NCBI GenBank assembly: GCA_036925085.1
Contig: JAUPFP010000003.1
Coordinates: 8,272,442 to 8,336,441 of the forward strand
Origin: Brachycybe producta
Lineage: Eukaryota; Arthropoda; Diplopoda; Playtdesmida; Andrognathidae
Direction of reading: 5' to 3'
DNA: 64,000 nucleotides
A program made the translations under genes and the position numbers. The notes under the pieces were generated by a model. That model saw nothing but the letters and a program-made list of their open reading frames with translations. It did not search any database and was not told the origin of the DNA. Shown one piece after another: positions 10,919-23,300 of the stretch. Within the stretch, counting starts at the first letter, position 1. Each line of letters begins with the position of its first letter.

Positions 10919-11936
10919 AGTGGGTAAAAAACCTGCATGTGCTTCAGTGTTCTCGTGTCTGCCGTGCTTTCTATCTTGCATGTACCTATAACGAAGAGAT
11001 CTCGAAAGAGAACTTTTGACGCTTGTCATAGTCACTTTCGCGGTTTTCCGTACAAATGATACATTACGGCTCTCTTCGGACTCTTCGTGAGTGCTTGTGT
11101 TTGTGCATCAGTGTTCTCGAACGCATGACTGGGGGGTATTTGTGGGGGTGTGTTTGCATGTTTGCCTGCTTGCATGTTTTTTCCTGTGATGTCCTGTCCT
11201 GTCCCTCTTCGACGTATCTCCACCTTGTCGTGGTGAAAAGGCTCGAGCCTGTTTTATACAAAGGCCGCTAAGAGAGATACAATTCATATGTGGCTGTAAT
11301 GACCAATAAAACAAAATGTGGTTCTTATGCGGTTCTTGGGTCTTCGAAAACCGCATGCTACTCATTTTATCGTGCTATTACACGACTGTGAAGTAGTAGG
11401 ACAAAAAGACTCTACCGCATGCTACTCATTGCATCGTGCTATTGCACAACTGTGAAGTAACAGGACAAAAATACTCTACCACGTGCTACTCATTGCATCG
11501 TGCTATGGCACGACAGTGAAGTAGCAAGACAAGTGCGAAAAAAAAGCTGTAATGACCGAATACAGCAAAGTGCAGTTCTTATGCGGTTCTTGGGTCTTCG
11601 AAATCCGCATGTTTTTTTTTGTGATGTCCTGTCCTGTCCCTCTTCGATGTATATCCACCTTGTCGTAGTGAAGAGGCTCGAGCCTGTTTTATATAAAGGC
11701 CGCTAAGAGAGATACAATTCATATGTGGCGGTTATTGGGTATATTCGTAAACCGCCACGCTACTACTCTCATCGTGCTATTGCACAACCGTGAAGTAGCA
11801 GGACTAAAATAAATGTTTTACTGACTGATACAGCATAATGCAGTCTTTGGGTCTTCGATAACCGCATGCCACTCATGGCATCGTGCTATTGCACAACTGT
11901 GAAGTAGCAGGACAAAAATACTCTACCGCATGCTAC
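10919..11936 (+). repeat. hairpin-forming repeat array downstream of the recombinase
   Basis: A block of about 170 bp at 11183-11356 (from TGTGATGTCC to the CCGCATG hairpin) recurs at 11620-11758, an offset of 437 bp. Inside and between the blocks are two hairpin types. Type 1 has arms ending CGGTT/AACCG (11327-11356, 11581-11610, 11725-11758). Type 2 is centred on GTGCTATTGCAC with outer GCTACT/AGTAGC arms (near 11357, 11421, 11485, 11760, 11868). The array is interrupted at 11936 by the LTR of element A. Confidence 0.8.
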
Positions 11937-12981
11937 TGTAACAATGTAGAGCTCTTGTTACGGGGCTCAGGTGATAGACTCTTTTGGCTAGAGCGGATAC
12001 CGTTTTTCGCTGGGAGAGTTTGGACTATATTACCTGAGTCCAAATGGTGCCGGGGTCATTCTCTCAGATATTCCGTTGAATCGTAGCTGCTAAGGAAAGA
12101 ATGTTTAAGACAGGCGAGACGGATGCAGGTTCGGCGTTATACATATTTATTCATGACCAACCATTAAGACAAGAATGAACAGAGAATGTGTTACTGTGGC
12201 ATGCTTTCGCCACTGAACCATAATATGATTAGTTTCATAGTTTCTATATCAGAGAATGGACCACGAGTTTCTCGAAACATGGTCTTTTATACCTAGAGCC
12301 TGTGTACGCCTGAGTAGGAGTACCCATGCCTTAGGGACCATGCTTCGGCATGTAGCCATCTGCCAATACTGGAACCAGGATGCATCTGTGAGCTTTGGGG
12401 TCTTCCAGAGGGAGGAAAAGGACGGAAATACGTCCCTTACATCCCTGGAGACCCCCAGGCTAGGATAGGGACGAATACACCCCAACTTGGCGTGAAGTAC
12501 GTCCTCGTACTTTGGGGCCAGGAGGTATGCAACATAGCTGAGTCAATGGGGAAGTGGTCCAGTGGTTGGGCAAGCCATAAAAGTGAAATGCACATGCTGG
12601 GGAGAAGTTGACACGACTTGTGCAAACCACTTCCCAACAAGTCAAAAGAAATGAACAATGAGTAATTAACCCAACGGGGTAAAAGAACAATAAAACCAAA
12701 CGGGGTAAAAGAACAATAAAAACAAATGCATATATATATAAAAAAAACGATAAAACCCAAGCCCAACGGGGCAAAAAACACAAAACCCAACGGGGAATAT
12801 TAAACGAAACCCAATGGGGCAAAAGCAATGATAGAGAATGAAATGAAGTATAACTTTCGCGAGCAGTTCCCCACGAAAAACACAATGAAATGCGAGCAGT
12901 TCCTCGCGTTGAACAAAAGATCACAAACAACACAAAAAAAACAGATACTTTCGCGAGTAGATCCTTGCGAAAACACAACAA
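11937..12981 (-). repeat. 3' LTR of element A
   Basis: On the minus strand the block runs from TGTTGTG to a terminal ATTGTTACA. It has TATAAAAG (about 12285) and an AATAAA signal further downstream (about 12155). Its U3 part holds five imperfect copies of a CCCAACGGGG-type motif (12668-12825) and three short hairpins with arms such as GCGAG/CTCGC (12855-12975). The left edge at 11937 is well marked by the interrupted repeat; the right edge is estimated. Confidence 0.6.
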
Positions 12982-13016
12982 TATCGGGGTAGACAGGATC
13001 AAGGGTGATGTCCCTC

Positions 13017-15256
13017 CTAGCTGGCGAGGATCCAGCCATCCTCGTGGCCCTGAAAGTCAGTGAAGAAGGCCTGGTAGACTTCCTCATCTGATTTCGTCGC
13101 CCAAACTGGTGGTCGATCAAAAAGAGTCCCCAGAGCGGCGTCCCATAACAGTGCGGCCTGGTGGTTGGCACTGGTTCCGCGGAGGTAGCTGCGGGAGATC
13201 CTGTAGACTCCGTCTTGTGGTGTCCCGAAAATCGTAATGAAGAATGACTTCATTACGGGCTGGAGAGCGGTGGTCATGAGTTCCCCGTCGAACTGAAACA
13301 CCTCGATGTGTTTCCGTCAGGGGACCACGATGGCTGTGAAGATGGCAGTGTCCCGGGTCATGCCGACAACATACCGTTCTTTATCCGGGAACTCCAAATG
13401 GGGAAATCCCTCCCCCAGGTCGTAATAGCCAATGTAAAGTGTCCGTGTTGGTTTGGTTTGCTGCTGCCACAGCGCCCAGCGGTTGTTAAGAAGTCTCTCT
13501 TGTAGAAACTCCGGGCATAGTGGTCGGCAGACAGACATCTTCCTCCAGGCAGTCGCCATGGGAGGAGCAGTGAGAGTTGAGGTAGTGGCCGGAGAGTCCT
13601 TGGCCGGAGGTGGATGCGTGGTCCCCACACCAGCAGCTGGAGAGTTATCCATAGGAGTAAGAGCAGGAACAGGAGGTGCATCCCCGCACCTCTGGAAGAT
13701 TCGGCATGTTGGGTCCGGAACAAAGTTGCCCGGGCCATGTCATGGGCCCGCTGACGTGACTTCTTCTTTTTACTTTTCTCCGAAAGGGGAGGTCGTTTCT
13801 CGAGGAGAGGAATCCCCAAAGTTCTGCTGGGTTCCCATTCTCGCCTGGTGCAGTCCATTACCAAGTCTGTCATTTTCTTCTCTCAGCAGTAGCACGAGAT
13901 GGCGATGGCGTGGTTGCGGCTACTGGGGGAACCTTCTTAGGGAAAGGTGTTGGCTTGGATATGAGAGTCTAAATGAGGGGCCGGGTGGCGGGTCTCATGG
14001 AGACTTGCGGAATGCGGTTTCGATGTCCTTCAGTCCTGTCCTCCAGGTGGCAGCAGAGGTCCTGAGGTAGCCGGTGATATTCTTGACGGCCCTGATGGTG
14101 TGAGGAGTGTTGTCGTGGTGAAGAGTGGTCCCTCGTGGATCGTGGTGGGTCTCGGGAGGGTTGCTCTCTTGAGGATGGTTCTTTTCGTGATGTCGGAGGG
14201 TTGGTTGTCAGTGGAGATGTCGAAGGAGGCGGCGTTGGAGGCAAGGAATTCCCAAAAGCGGTCACCGCAGCTGGTTGCTTCTCAGCTAGGAGTTGGTTTT
14301 CGATTTTTTGGATCTCCTCCTGGGGGAGTGGGGTCATATAGGGCAACCCCAATTCCGCCAGGTGGAGACAAGCCAACTGAATGTAGCGCATGTTCTTTTT
14401 GCCTTAGATGTGATCCCCCTTCTGCATTCGACGGCATCGCTCCTCTTCGAGACGTTGTTTATCTTGTTCTGCGGCCGTAGGTGGAGCGGTCCCTGAAGTC
14501 ATCTTCCCCCAGGGCCCAGCTCCTCCTGGAATCATCTGGCCAGGGGCCAGACTCTTCCCGAAGTCCTTGGGAGGACCTACAGGCATGGTAGAGACGTCGA
14601 TTTGATCCTCTCGCTCATCTGCCCAATGCTTGGAGGTAGCGGCGGTGAGAGGGACCAGGAGAGTGGGTTTTTCTGGCTTCCCCTCACGGCCCACGTTGGC
14701 TGGGCATCGGAGCAATGTACTGAGTCGCTTTTCTCCACGGCAGTAGAAGTTCTCGGGGATGGAGTGGCGTCAATACTTCTCATTCAATCCGGGCGATGGT
14801 GGTCTGCTGGCAGGCTCACTAGCGGTCCCCGCATGAGCCTGCACAGTCATCAAAGTGGTTTTGGTGGCTTCAGTGGGTGGGGGCACTCCCCGCTGATTCA
14901 CCACCCACCTCCATGGGTATGTTGTTAGGAGGTGAGGGGGTGGTGTTTGGTGCACCCCCTTCTTCGTCGCTGGAGGAGCCATTTGGATGACGATGGCGGC
15001 CCCTCCACATGCCTCTGGTGTATTTAGGCATTACTTCTACAGGGGTTAAAAAAGTTTCATTAGAGGGGGGATAACCACCACCTCTTCCATGACTTACGAT
15101 TATTGAATCCTTAAATGGTGATTTTGGAGGCTCTTCTTCCAGTTTTTCGATGATTCCGTGAGAAGATGGATTTCTTTGTTCGATGAAGACTTCTTTAATT
15201 TTTCGTTGTCGAGATCGCGTGGTCGAAATTTTCCATACAAATAAAGAATCGGTCAC
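13017..15256 (-). pseudogene. element A ORF3 region
   Basis: The minus strand after the integrase tail encodes a proline-, serine- and lysine-rich region and then a C-terminal block. This block begins LLNNRWALWQQQ (about 13500) and includes YIGYYDLGEGFP. It ends just before the LTR with LWDAALGTLF and EEVYQAFF. The block matches the end of ORF3 in B and C (LNNRLGLWQ, GYYRLDEPLP). The region is broken several times. No known family is recognised. Confidence 0.6.
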
Positions 15257-15425
15257 CGATTCAATTTGTTGAAAAATGGAGTCTTTGTAATTAAATTGGA
15301 GAAAAACTGGATGGGTCAGCCCTTTTGGTGAGGTCGCTATTAATTTTGGTTGTTGATTGGGCCTCTCTGTGATGTAGGAGCTGTTTTGATTGGCTCAATT
15401 AAAACAGCTCAATTTATTGGCTCAA

Positions 15426-17246
15426 TTAATTTTTCGGGTTTGATTGACGTGGGGCTTTGGCCCCGATTTTGTGGTTTAATTCCCAACGGTCATGACGTAG
15501 CTCCATTTCTTGTATTAGGGTGTGAAGAGTTAGATGTTTGACTTTCCCACCAAAGATCTGAACTTGAAACTTTAAGTAGGTCAACAAGTTCACTTTCTCT
15601 TCTTGCTGTGACGTCATGGTATGGGGATTACGTTGCATTAGATAGTTTTCTTTCGTGGCCACGTGATTTTTATGTTTGAATGCATGGGTAGCAGTTACTG
15701 CTACTATTTTGTTTATGTTTATGATTGAGGACGTTGATCTTGATGATTTCATGTGCTGGACACGTGGTTTTTTGTCTTCAATAAAGTGGATGGTCTTAAT
15801 GGTGCGTATTTTTTCAATTTTCTTTGGAATTCCATCATTGTTTTCATCCTTTACTTCCCCATTTGTTTTAGCGGTAAATTTCAACGATGGATTTTGCGTT
15901 TTCAGTTTTAATCTTTCCTTTTTGTTTTGTGGTTTTGGATCTTCTGTAGGAGTAGAAGTTTCGGTGAGTGGTTCTGTTGTGGATGGAGTTTCGGAAGATG
16001 TGTTTTCGGAAAAATTTTGAGGTATAGTAGGTTGTAGTGGTTCGGTTGGTTGTAGAGGTGGGCTTACGTCCACATCTATTTCTCCCCCTCCCTTCCCTCG
16101 TCCTCGAGTATATTGGTTTGACATGTACGATGTTTACAGTGTCTCGAATAATTCTTCCAAGGGTATCCTCATGTTCTAGCTCCAGAACCGTGTCGCTAAC
16201 AATTTTGGAGATGGTATAGCGGTCTCTGTAAGCGTACAGAAGCTTCTTGGTCTCATCGGGTACAATCCTGTGGTCTCTAACCAATACTTGGTCCCCAATT
16301 TTATATTCATGGGGTGTTTTACTTTTGGCATCGTAATATTTCTTTTGCCTGAAATGCGCCTCATGAAGATTGGATTTGGCAGTTTCCAATTCATTAGCAG
16401 TTACCGCAGATGGATTGTCTTGGTTAGGGTCCATGACTTTTGGTAGCAGAGAGACTCGGTTGTCGACTGGCAAGCGTGCATCTCTTCCGAACATCAGTCT
16501 GCGAGGAGTGTACTTCGTAGATTTTAGTAGAGAGTTATTGTAAGCAAACACGGCTGCTTGCAACTTGAAGTGCCAGTCCTTCTGGCGTTTTTCATGGTTT
16601 TGTTTGTCCTTTTCGCTAGGCCATCCCCTTGTGGAAAGTAAGCTGTTGTCGTAGAGTGTTGGATACCGATTTCGTCAAAGAACTCCTGAGTTTCCTTGGC
16701 AGTAAAAGGTGTTCCTCGATCCATAATTATGCGCCTGGGAGCTCCAATAAGGTGAACTAGTGTGTCCTTAATGACGTTTCTTGTCACCTTGGCTGTCTGG
16801 CTATGAACACCTTTTGCAAAACAGAATCGAGTGGCATAGTCAACTGCTAGGATGATGTGTTTAACACCACCCAGCGACTTAGGCAGGGGAACGATATAAT
16901 CAATCCCCAGCATTCACCCGGGTCTCCGATTTGCATTTCGTGCAAAAAACCAGGCAGTTTGGATTCAGGTGCTTTGCATTTTTGGCAAACCTCACAGGTG
17001 AGTACAAAATCGATTGTGTCATTTTTTCAGGTACTCCAAAAGAATCTCTGACAGACTTTGTCCAGAGTTTTGTCCTTTCCAAAATGTCCGGCTTCTGGAC
17101 TATTGTGCAGGAGGTGAAGCACCTCTGGTACCAGCTGTTGTGGTACGACCATCACGAGTTTGGGCATGATGCTGCCGTGGTACACCATAGTGCTCAAAAC
17201 ATCTTCCACAATAATGTAAATTTTGTGGAGTTCAGACTCTGGTGTC
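15426..17246 (-). pseudogene. element A integrase and tail
   Basis: The HHCC-end block SPEAGHFGKDKTLDKVCQRF, the core start LGIDYIVPLP with VDYATRF, and the DRGTPF and TTAYFPQGDG blocks are visible from 17200 to 16600. The AYNNSLLKST and GDQVLVRD blocks of the C-terminal part follow to about 16110. After that comes a Lys/Thr/Pro-rich tail to 15426. The fold inserts retrotransposon cDNA into the host genome. The region is broken; B sits at its upstream end, at 17246/29845. Confidence 0.82.
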
Positions 17247-18049
17247 TGTGGCAACCTGGTCTGCTCAATTTTTAATTTTGATTGAGCAGACGAATTTCCC
17301 CCTGGTGGTCTGCCTGACAGCTACAGTAGGCTGTTGGGACGGACGCCATTTTGGTGCCAGCAGACCTCTCACCATGAAGTCTATGGGTGAGAGGTCAGAA
17401 GTGACCTCTGTCCCCTCCAGGTGGAGTTGCCTGGAGGTTTCCTGTGGCCTAGTCAACCACAGGATCTGGGCAGTTGGTTGTAGGATATAGAAGTGACTAG
17501 ACCTGTGGGTGGAGGTCAAGGTAGACCTCCACTGGCCAGTGCCTCATCTTGTTCTTCTTTTGTGCCTTTGGCCTGTTGGCCTTTGTTTATATTTATGGGG
17601 GCTTGGCTGGTCAAAGTAGACCAGCCAAGTTGTGTAAATATTGTGACTGCCACTGTTTCATCTTGCACGTCGTAAGTGTGTAATAAAACACTTTATTTAT
17701 TTTCATCACTTGCTTGTGTCGTGTACTTTCTTGGGGAGTTACCGCGAGGGGGGGTGGGTTTCTGGTTTGGGGAAACGCCACCGTCTTTTTCCGTCCTCTT
17801 TCGGCCGGAACTCGTGTCGGCTCGCGGTAGAACCGGAGTTCTACCGCGATATTCTCGGCGTGGCGGCGTGGTTTTTCGTCGTGTCCGTCGGGAGTGGCTC
17901 CGTGGAGCCGGCACAACCCAGGAGCACCGTGTGGGAGACGGCTACGGGTACGGTCCCGTCCCCGTAAGGAGCCGGTTTAGCGGTAAGTTTTTACGTCCTT
18001 TTTACGTGGAACTTACTGGGGTATTGTAACGGTCCGGCGGGGCGTTACA
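17247..18049 (+). repeat. 5' LTR of element B
   Basis: The LTR begins TGTGGCAACC and ends CGTTACA. It contains AATAAAA near 17682 and a splice-donor-like CGGTAAGT at 17982. Its last third resembles the LTR of element C (GGTTTCTGG and CACCGTC blocks), placing B and C in one lineage. Confidence 0.95.
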
Positions 18050-18618
18050 ATTGGTGGAGGAGCTGGGCGCCTGTACCCCGCCTCTCGCACGGTGATTTAC
18101 CGTGAGTTCGACCGTTTAGTCGGTCGAATCACCGTGCGGTGAGAGTACGTCACTGGGCGCGGACTTTGGTCTGTGGGACAGCGGCGGAAACCACCGTTTC
18201 ACCGTTAATTTACCGTTGTTTACCGTGGGGAACGGACTCTGGTCCGTTGTACCGTGGTTAACGGTAAATTTACCGTCGGTAACCGTATTTTTACCGTCGA
18301 ATTACCGTGGGGCACGGACTACGGTCCGTGGTACCGTGGTTTTCGGTGGTTTACGGTATTTTACCGCAAGTACACCGTGGTGTACGGACTTTTGTCCGTT
18401 GGTCCACGGTAGAAAGTGGTAAAAGGGCATTTACCGTGAAGTACACCGCGAGAGACGGACTTTTGTCCGTTATACCGCGGTAGAAACCGGTAAAGGTAAA
18501 CTCCGACCGTACTTTACCGTGGGACACGGACTTTTGTCCGTGATACTGCAGTTTCGCACGGTGGAAACCCGATATCTGGTGGCTTTGTCCAGATTTTACC
18601 GTTCGTTTACGGTGAAAA
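18050..18618 (+). promoter_or_regulatory. element B leader: primer site and hairpin array
   Basis: A TGG-starting primer-binding site (TGGTGGAGGAGCTGG) begins two bases after the LTR, at 18052. The leader then holds five perfect hairpins with an ACGGAC/GTCCGT core stem: 18231-18248, 18313-18330, 18384-18399, 18455-18470 and 18525-18542. A weaker one lies near 18160. Spacing is 70-82 bp. Loops are TCTG, TACG or TTTT. Between them the ACCGT motif recurs many times. Function is unknown; packaging, dimerisation and translation control are possible. Confidence 0.85.
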
Positions 18619-20394
18619 ATGGAGTCAGCCCCAAAAGTACCGACGGGAGGTCGGGAACTTGGAGTAGATGCGGGTTTGGAGTTACGCGGCCGCGTAGTCG
18701 ACCGTCCCCTTGGGGGGGCGGAAGGCGGTGCGCCTCTGGTGAGAGAGGAGCATAGCGGTAGCGTAGGCGGGGATCTCCCGGAGGACTGGGTCACGGTGCG
18801 GAAACGCCGCCATGACGTCCGTCCGGGAGAATACCTGGTTGAAGACAGTGAGTCCGACGGTGATCTCACCGGGGAGGACGAGCAGCCACGGCCGCTTGTC
18901 CAAGTTTCCACCGTCGCCCGTCCGGTTGGACGTGGCGATCTTCCCCGTAGGGACATGGTGGAAATCCCGGACGAGACTGCACGTGAGGGCCGGGCCTTTT
19001 TGGCCGGGCTATCCGAGCAGCAACTCGTAGAGATTGCTTACGGGATAGATGTCCTTCGGTTGGAAGGACGACTGTCCCGGTCGTCGGTTGAGCCGAGGGT
19101 GGCACCTCGGTTTTCACTGTCGCCCGTGCGTGAAGGCGCACGGGGAGAGGAACCACCGGTGCTTCCCCGGTTGGTACCTCCGCGGGTAGCACCCAGGCCG
19201 TCTCCTCGGGGACTTGGCCGGGGAGCTCCTGCTGTACCCGGACAGCAGCCGAGGGTTCAGATGATGATCCCCTCGGAAGCTGAGTCGGAGTCTGACGTTT
19301 CGGGGAACCGGAGCAGGCAACCTCGCAGGGTTAGCGCCGCTGCTTGGACGCCTGCTCCAGCGGTTCCCGCGGAGGTTCAGGCGTTCGGGTTCTTTAACCC
19401 GGTCCACTCTTTTGCTCGTTACGACGGCAGAGAGGACTTGACGCCTTTTCTCCGCAAGTTCGAAGCAAAAGCCCGAGCTCAGCGCTGGACGGACGAGTCC
19501 CGATGCAGTTTCTTTACGTTTCTGCTGGACGGTCCGGCGGAAGAGTACTACGCCACGTTGGTGGAAACTCTTCCAGACCTGACCTGGACTGAGCTGAAGG
19601 ATGCTATGCGTAGCCGCTTCAGCACAAGTAATCAGGCTCGCCTCTGTTTCGGAGAATTCGAATCCATGAAACAGGGGGCTACCGAGTCTGTTCAGGCATT
19701 CTACTGGCGGTTCTTGGAACTGTCCGACCGAGTGTCTCCGGGCGAAGACGAGAGCTGTCGGCTCATTCGCTTCAAACGGAAACTCCAGACGGCCATCACT
19801 GATCAGTTGATCGGTTGCAAGGCCGGTACGGTGGAGGCATATGCCAGAAAGGCACGGCTGGTAGAAGCCGATTTGCTTCTAGTAGGTAAATTACCTACTC
19901 GTACGAGAGGGGTTCCCCAGGACCGGGCTAACGCTCCGTCCTCCGGAACCACGGCTAGCTCTGGGAACTCTGCCAAGGGTTCATCTTCGAGCCAAACGGG
20001 TGCGAAGGCTGCTGCACCGTCCAAGTCGGACAAAGCAGGAGCCAAGACCGGGGGCAAGAAGAAGAAGCAGGCAGGCTCTGGCGGAGGTCAGCCGACGGCA
20101 ACGCCTCGAAGTGCGGACCGTACGGGAGATTCACTCCGGCGACTAGGTCCTTGTTTCGGGTGTAACCAAATGGGTCACCTGAGGAAGGATTGTCCGAAGG
20201 CTGCGGCCAAAGGACAAGTTGCTAGAGTGGTGCCTGACGAAAGTCAGGGCCTCCAGCCAACCGCTGGCGTTGCGCCAGTTTGGCTGGAGGGTCGTAAGTA
20301 CCTGGCCACCGTTCACGATGGCCAGTTCTACTATCGACTCGTGGAGGACGAGGAGAGATCCTCGTTAAACCGCCGCCGGTCGCCACCGAACTGA
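18619..20394 (+). CDS. gag: element B Gag
   Basis: This is a 591-residue frame from an ATG. Residues about 1-220 are low-complexity, Pro/Arg/Gly-rich. Residues about 255-390 form the retrotransposon Gag core: VHSFARYDGRED, WTDESRCSFFTFLLDGPAEEYY, TWTELKDAMRSRFS and ESVQAFYWRFLEL. A basic linker follows. One CCHC knuckle (CFGCNQMGHLRKDCP, about residue 514) would bind RNA. The protein builds the particle that packages element RNA. Its gene ends just before Pol, which is in the minus-one frame relative to Gag. Gypsy elements commonly join Gag and Pol by frameshifting. Confidence 0.93.
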   Translation: MESAPKVPTGGRELGVDAGLELRGRVVDRPLGGAEGGAPLVREEHSGSVGGDLPEDWVTVRKRRHDVRPGEYLVEDSESDGDLTGEDEQPRPLVQVSTVARPVGRGDLPRRDMVEIPDETAREGRAFLAGLSEQQLVEIAYGIDVLRLEGRLSRSSVEPRVAPRFSLSPVREGARGEEPPVLPRLVPPRVAPRPSPRGLGRGAPAVPGQQPRVQMMIPSEAESESDVSGNRSRQPRRVSAAAWTPAPAVPAEVQAFGFFNPVHSFARYDGREDLTPFLRKFEAKARAQRWTDESRCSFFTFLLDGPAEEYYATLVETLPDLTWTELKDAMRSRFSTSNQARLCFGEFESMKQGATESVQAFYWRFLELSDRVSPGEDESCRLIRFKRKLQTAITDQLIGCKAGTVEAYARKARLVEADLLLVGKLPTRTRGVPQDRANAPSSGTTASSGNSAKGSSSSQTGAKAAAPSKSDKAGAKTGGKKKKQAGSGGGQPTATPRSADRTGDSLRRLGPCFGCNQMGHLRKDCPKAAAKGQVARVVPDESQGLQPTAGVAPVWLEGRKYLATVHDGQFYYRLVEDEERSSLNRRRSPPN

Positions 20395-20399
20395 GTGGT

Positions 20400-23300
20400 G
20401 TGCGACCGGTAAAGCTTCAAAGCTCAGGTGCCTGTCACGGCCTGAGCTCTGAACGAGGGACGTACCTCCGGGCGGTCTCCAAATATGTGGATGTCCTGCG
20501 GAAGGCAGGGGTGCCTCTGGCGAGGTCTGCGGACCCGAAAATTACCCAGTGGGTATTTCCATCGCCATGCTCCACATTGGAGGCCGTGTGCAGCCAGCTG
20601 GATCGCTGGTTTGCCCCCTCACCCTATATGCCTAGTGGTGAGGTGCTGGATCGTGCGCTCATCGAGCAGGCGGGAGGAGTTGGTGTGCCCATACCTCCCG
20701 TGGTGCCTGGGGAGTCTCTGGTTTGTGAGACTGGTCCCCAGTCTTCTGCACGTCTGGGATTACCGTCCGGTGTGGACGGTAAGGTGGACGGGAGGCAGAA
20801 GATCGATGGTGGGAGCCCGCGGGTTCCCATCCCTGAGCTTCAGAGCCGGGCCTACGACGTAGGTTCACCGAGGGTGTGGGTGTCGATAGGCGATCGTCTG
20901 TTGGAGATGATCGTAGACACCGGGGCCGACGTGTCGGTCCTAAGCATTACGGCGGCACGAGTGATGGAGTTGCCTATAGAGGAACTGGCGGTTCCTTCAT
21001 TCCTTCTTGGAATGGGTGGGCACTCCATCGAGGTAGTAGGGGTCACAAATGTGGAATTGACCATCCACAAGAAGACCATCAAGGTGCCTCTCCTTTTGGT
21101 GAAAGGAGAGGGCGAAGCGTTGTTGGGCGTTGATCACGCCTCACGTTTCGGCTTGATGGTGGATATCGTGCACCGGAAGGTTTACTTCCGGGAGGATGTC
21201 TGGACTGCACATCCAGACGCCCTCCAAGCTGCATTCACCGATCGTGCGCTTGCTGAACCTAGGGAGGTGGAAGCAATTCCATCGCCGATACCAGAGGCTT
21301 TGCCTCAGGGACGGCAACTCCCAGGGGATCCGCCTGCACTCGAGCAGGTTGACGGGTGGGTGAACATTGTTTCACCAGAGCTGCCCGAGACCAGAACCTC
21401 TATCGGGCACGGAGAAGTTTGTTCTCTGCGACTGAGGGAGAATGTCTGGCTACCAGCCCACGTACGACGTGTCGTATCCGTGACGTTGGTAGAGCATGCC
21501 GGCCCTGGCCAGCTGCTTCTCGTGGAGCCGCACCGGAAAGCCTTAGGTGGACGTGGTGTGTTAGCGGTGGCAGGTATCGCCGCAGCTAACCGGCTTGGCA
21601 CGTACGATATATGGCTTGAAAACGTGGGGAATGCACCCATTGCCCTGGAAACAGGGGAGGGTGTAGCCACGGCTCAAGCTGTGGAGGCTGCCATTGTGGT
21701 AGGGCTGGAAGAGCCGTCTAAGTTGAGAGGGGGAGACCCCACTCAGAGGACGGTTCGACCAGGGAAGTCCTCGTCTAAGTTGAGAGGGGCGTCCGGAAAC
21801 GGACGCCAAGTGCTCAATGTGGCGACGGCGCCCACTCTCGAAGAGTGTCTTAAGATTGGTGACAATCTGAAGCCTGAAGAGGCGAGACGGCTTCGAGAGT
21901 TCCTGCTGGCACGCCGGGATCATTTCGCGTTCGACTTCACAGAGTTGGGTGAAACCTCTCTGGTCGAACATACGATCGATACCGGTGGGCAACCTCCGGT
22001 GCGGGAAGGATTGCGTCGAACCGCTCCAGCGGCCAGAGCAGTCGAGAAGGAAGAGGTGGCGAAGATGTTGGATGCAGGGGTTATCCAACCTTCGCGTAGT
22101 CCCTACGCGAGCCCTATCTTGCTTGTCCGCAAGAAGGATGGTGGCTTTCGTTTTTGCGTGGACTACCGGAAACTGAATGCCCAGACAAAGCTGGATCAGT
22201 ATCCGTTGCCTCGCATCGATGATGCACTCGACTCGTTGGCCGGAGCAAAGTTCTTCGCTACCTTGGACCTGGCTAGTGGTTACTGGCAGGTTCGGATGGC
22301 TGAGCCAGACATTGAGAAAACGGCATTTATTTGCTCTCAAGGTCTGTTTGAGTTCCGGAAAATGCCTTTCGGACTCTGTAATGCTCCAGCCACCATGCAG
22401 AGAGCGCTAGACCTCTTATTGGCAGGACATAAGTGGGAGACTTGTCTGGTGTACCTGGACGATATTATCGTCTTTGGGAACACTTTCGAGCAGTTTCTCG
22501 AGAGACTCTCCACTGTCCTTGGACTGTTACGAGGGGCGGAGCTGAAACTCCAGCCGAAGAAATGTTTCTTTGGCTTTAACAAAGTACGTTATCTCGGTCA
22601 CGTAGTAAGTGCCGAGGGAGTTGCTCCGGACCCGGATCTCGTGCGGGCAGTCCAGGAGTTTGATGTCCCGACGACAGTGACAGGCGTCCGCAGTTTTCTC
22701 GGACTTGCCGGGTACTATCGAAGGTTCATCAAGGACTTCGCCAAGGTGGCTAGGCCTTTGCACGATCTGACGAAGAAGGATGCGTCCTTCGAGTGGTCGG
22801 ATCAGTGCAAACTAGCGTTTGCTCGGTTAAAGGCATTTTTAACCGAAGCGCCGGTACTCACCATGTACGATCCGCGTGGTGAGGTAGTTATCCATACCGA
22901 CGCTAGTGGGTACGGCTTAGGGGTCGTAGTCTACCAGAAGTTACCGGAGGACGGTGTCCCCCGTGTTCTGGCCTACGCAAGCCGACTCATGAAAGGAGCG
23001 GAAACACGGTATTCGGTCACCGAGCAGGAGTGCTTGGCGGTCATGTTTGCCGTGGGTAAATTCCGTCCTTACCTCTTTAACCGGGAGTTTGTGATCGTGA
23101 CAGATCACCACGCCCTTTGCTATCTGCAGACAGCCAAGAACCTGCAAGGCAGGTTGGGGCGTTGGCAGATGCAGCTCCAAGAGTACCGGTTTAAGGTTCA
23201 GTATAGGAAGGGAACACTGCACGTGGATGCCGACGCTTTGAGTCGGTATCCTGTTCGTGATGTGGCGGACCTTTCCTTACCTGAATACGTCGAAGCCGAC

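Noticed and set aside
13358-13873. Membrane protein suggested by a Leu-rich minus-strand stretch
   Set aside because: The Leu-rich run is a translation of a decayed CT-rich part of the A ORF3 region in one frame only and is not seen in B or C.
18157-18560. CRISPR-like array in the B leader
   Set aside because: Regular spacing is present, but the repeats are short hairpins within a eukaryotic retroelement leader, spacers resemble each other, and no cas gene is near.
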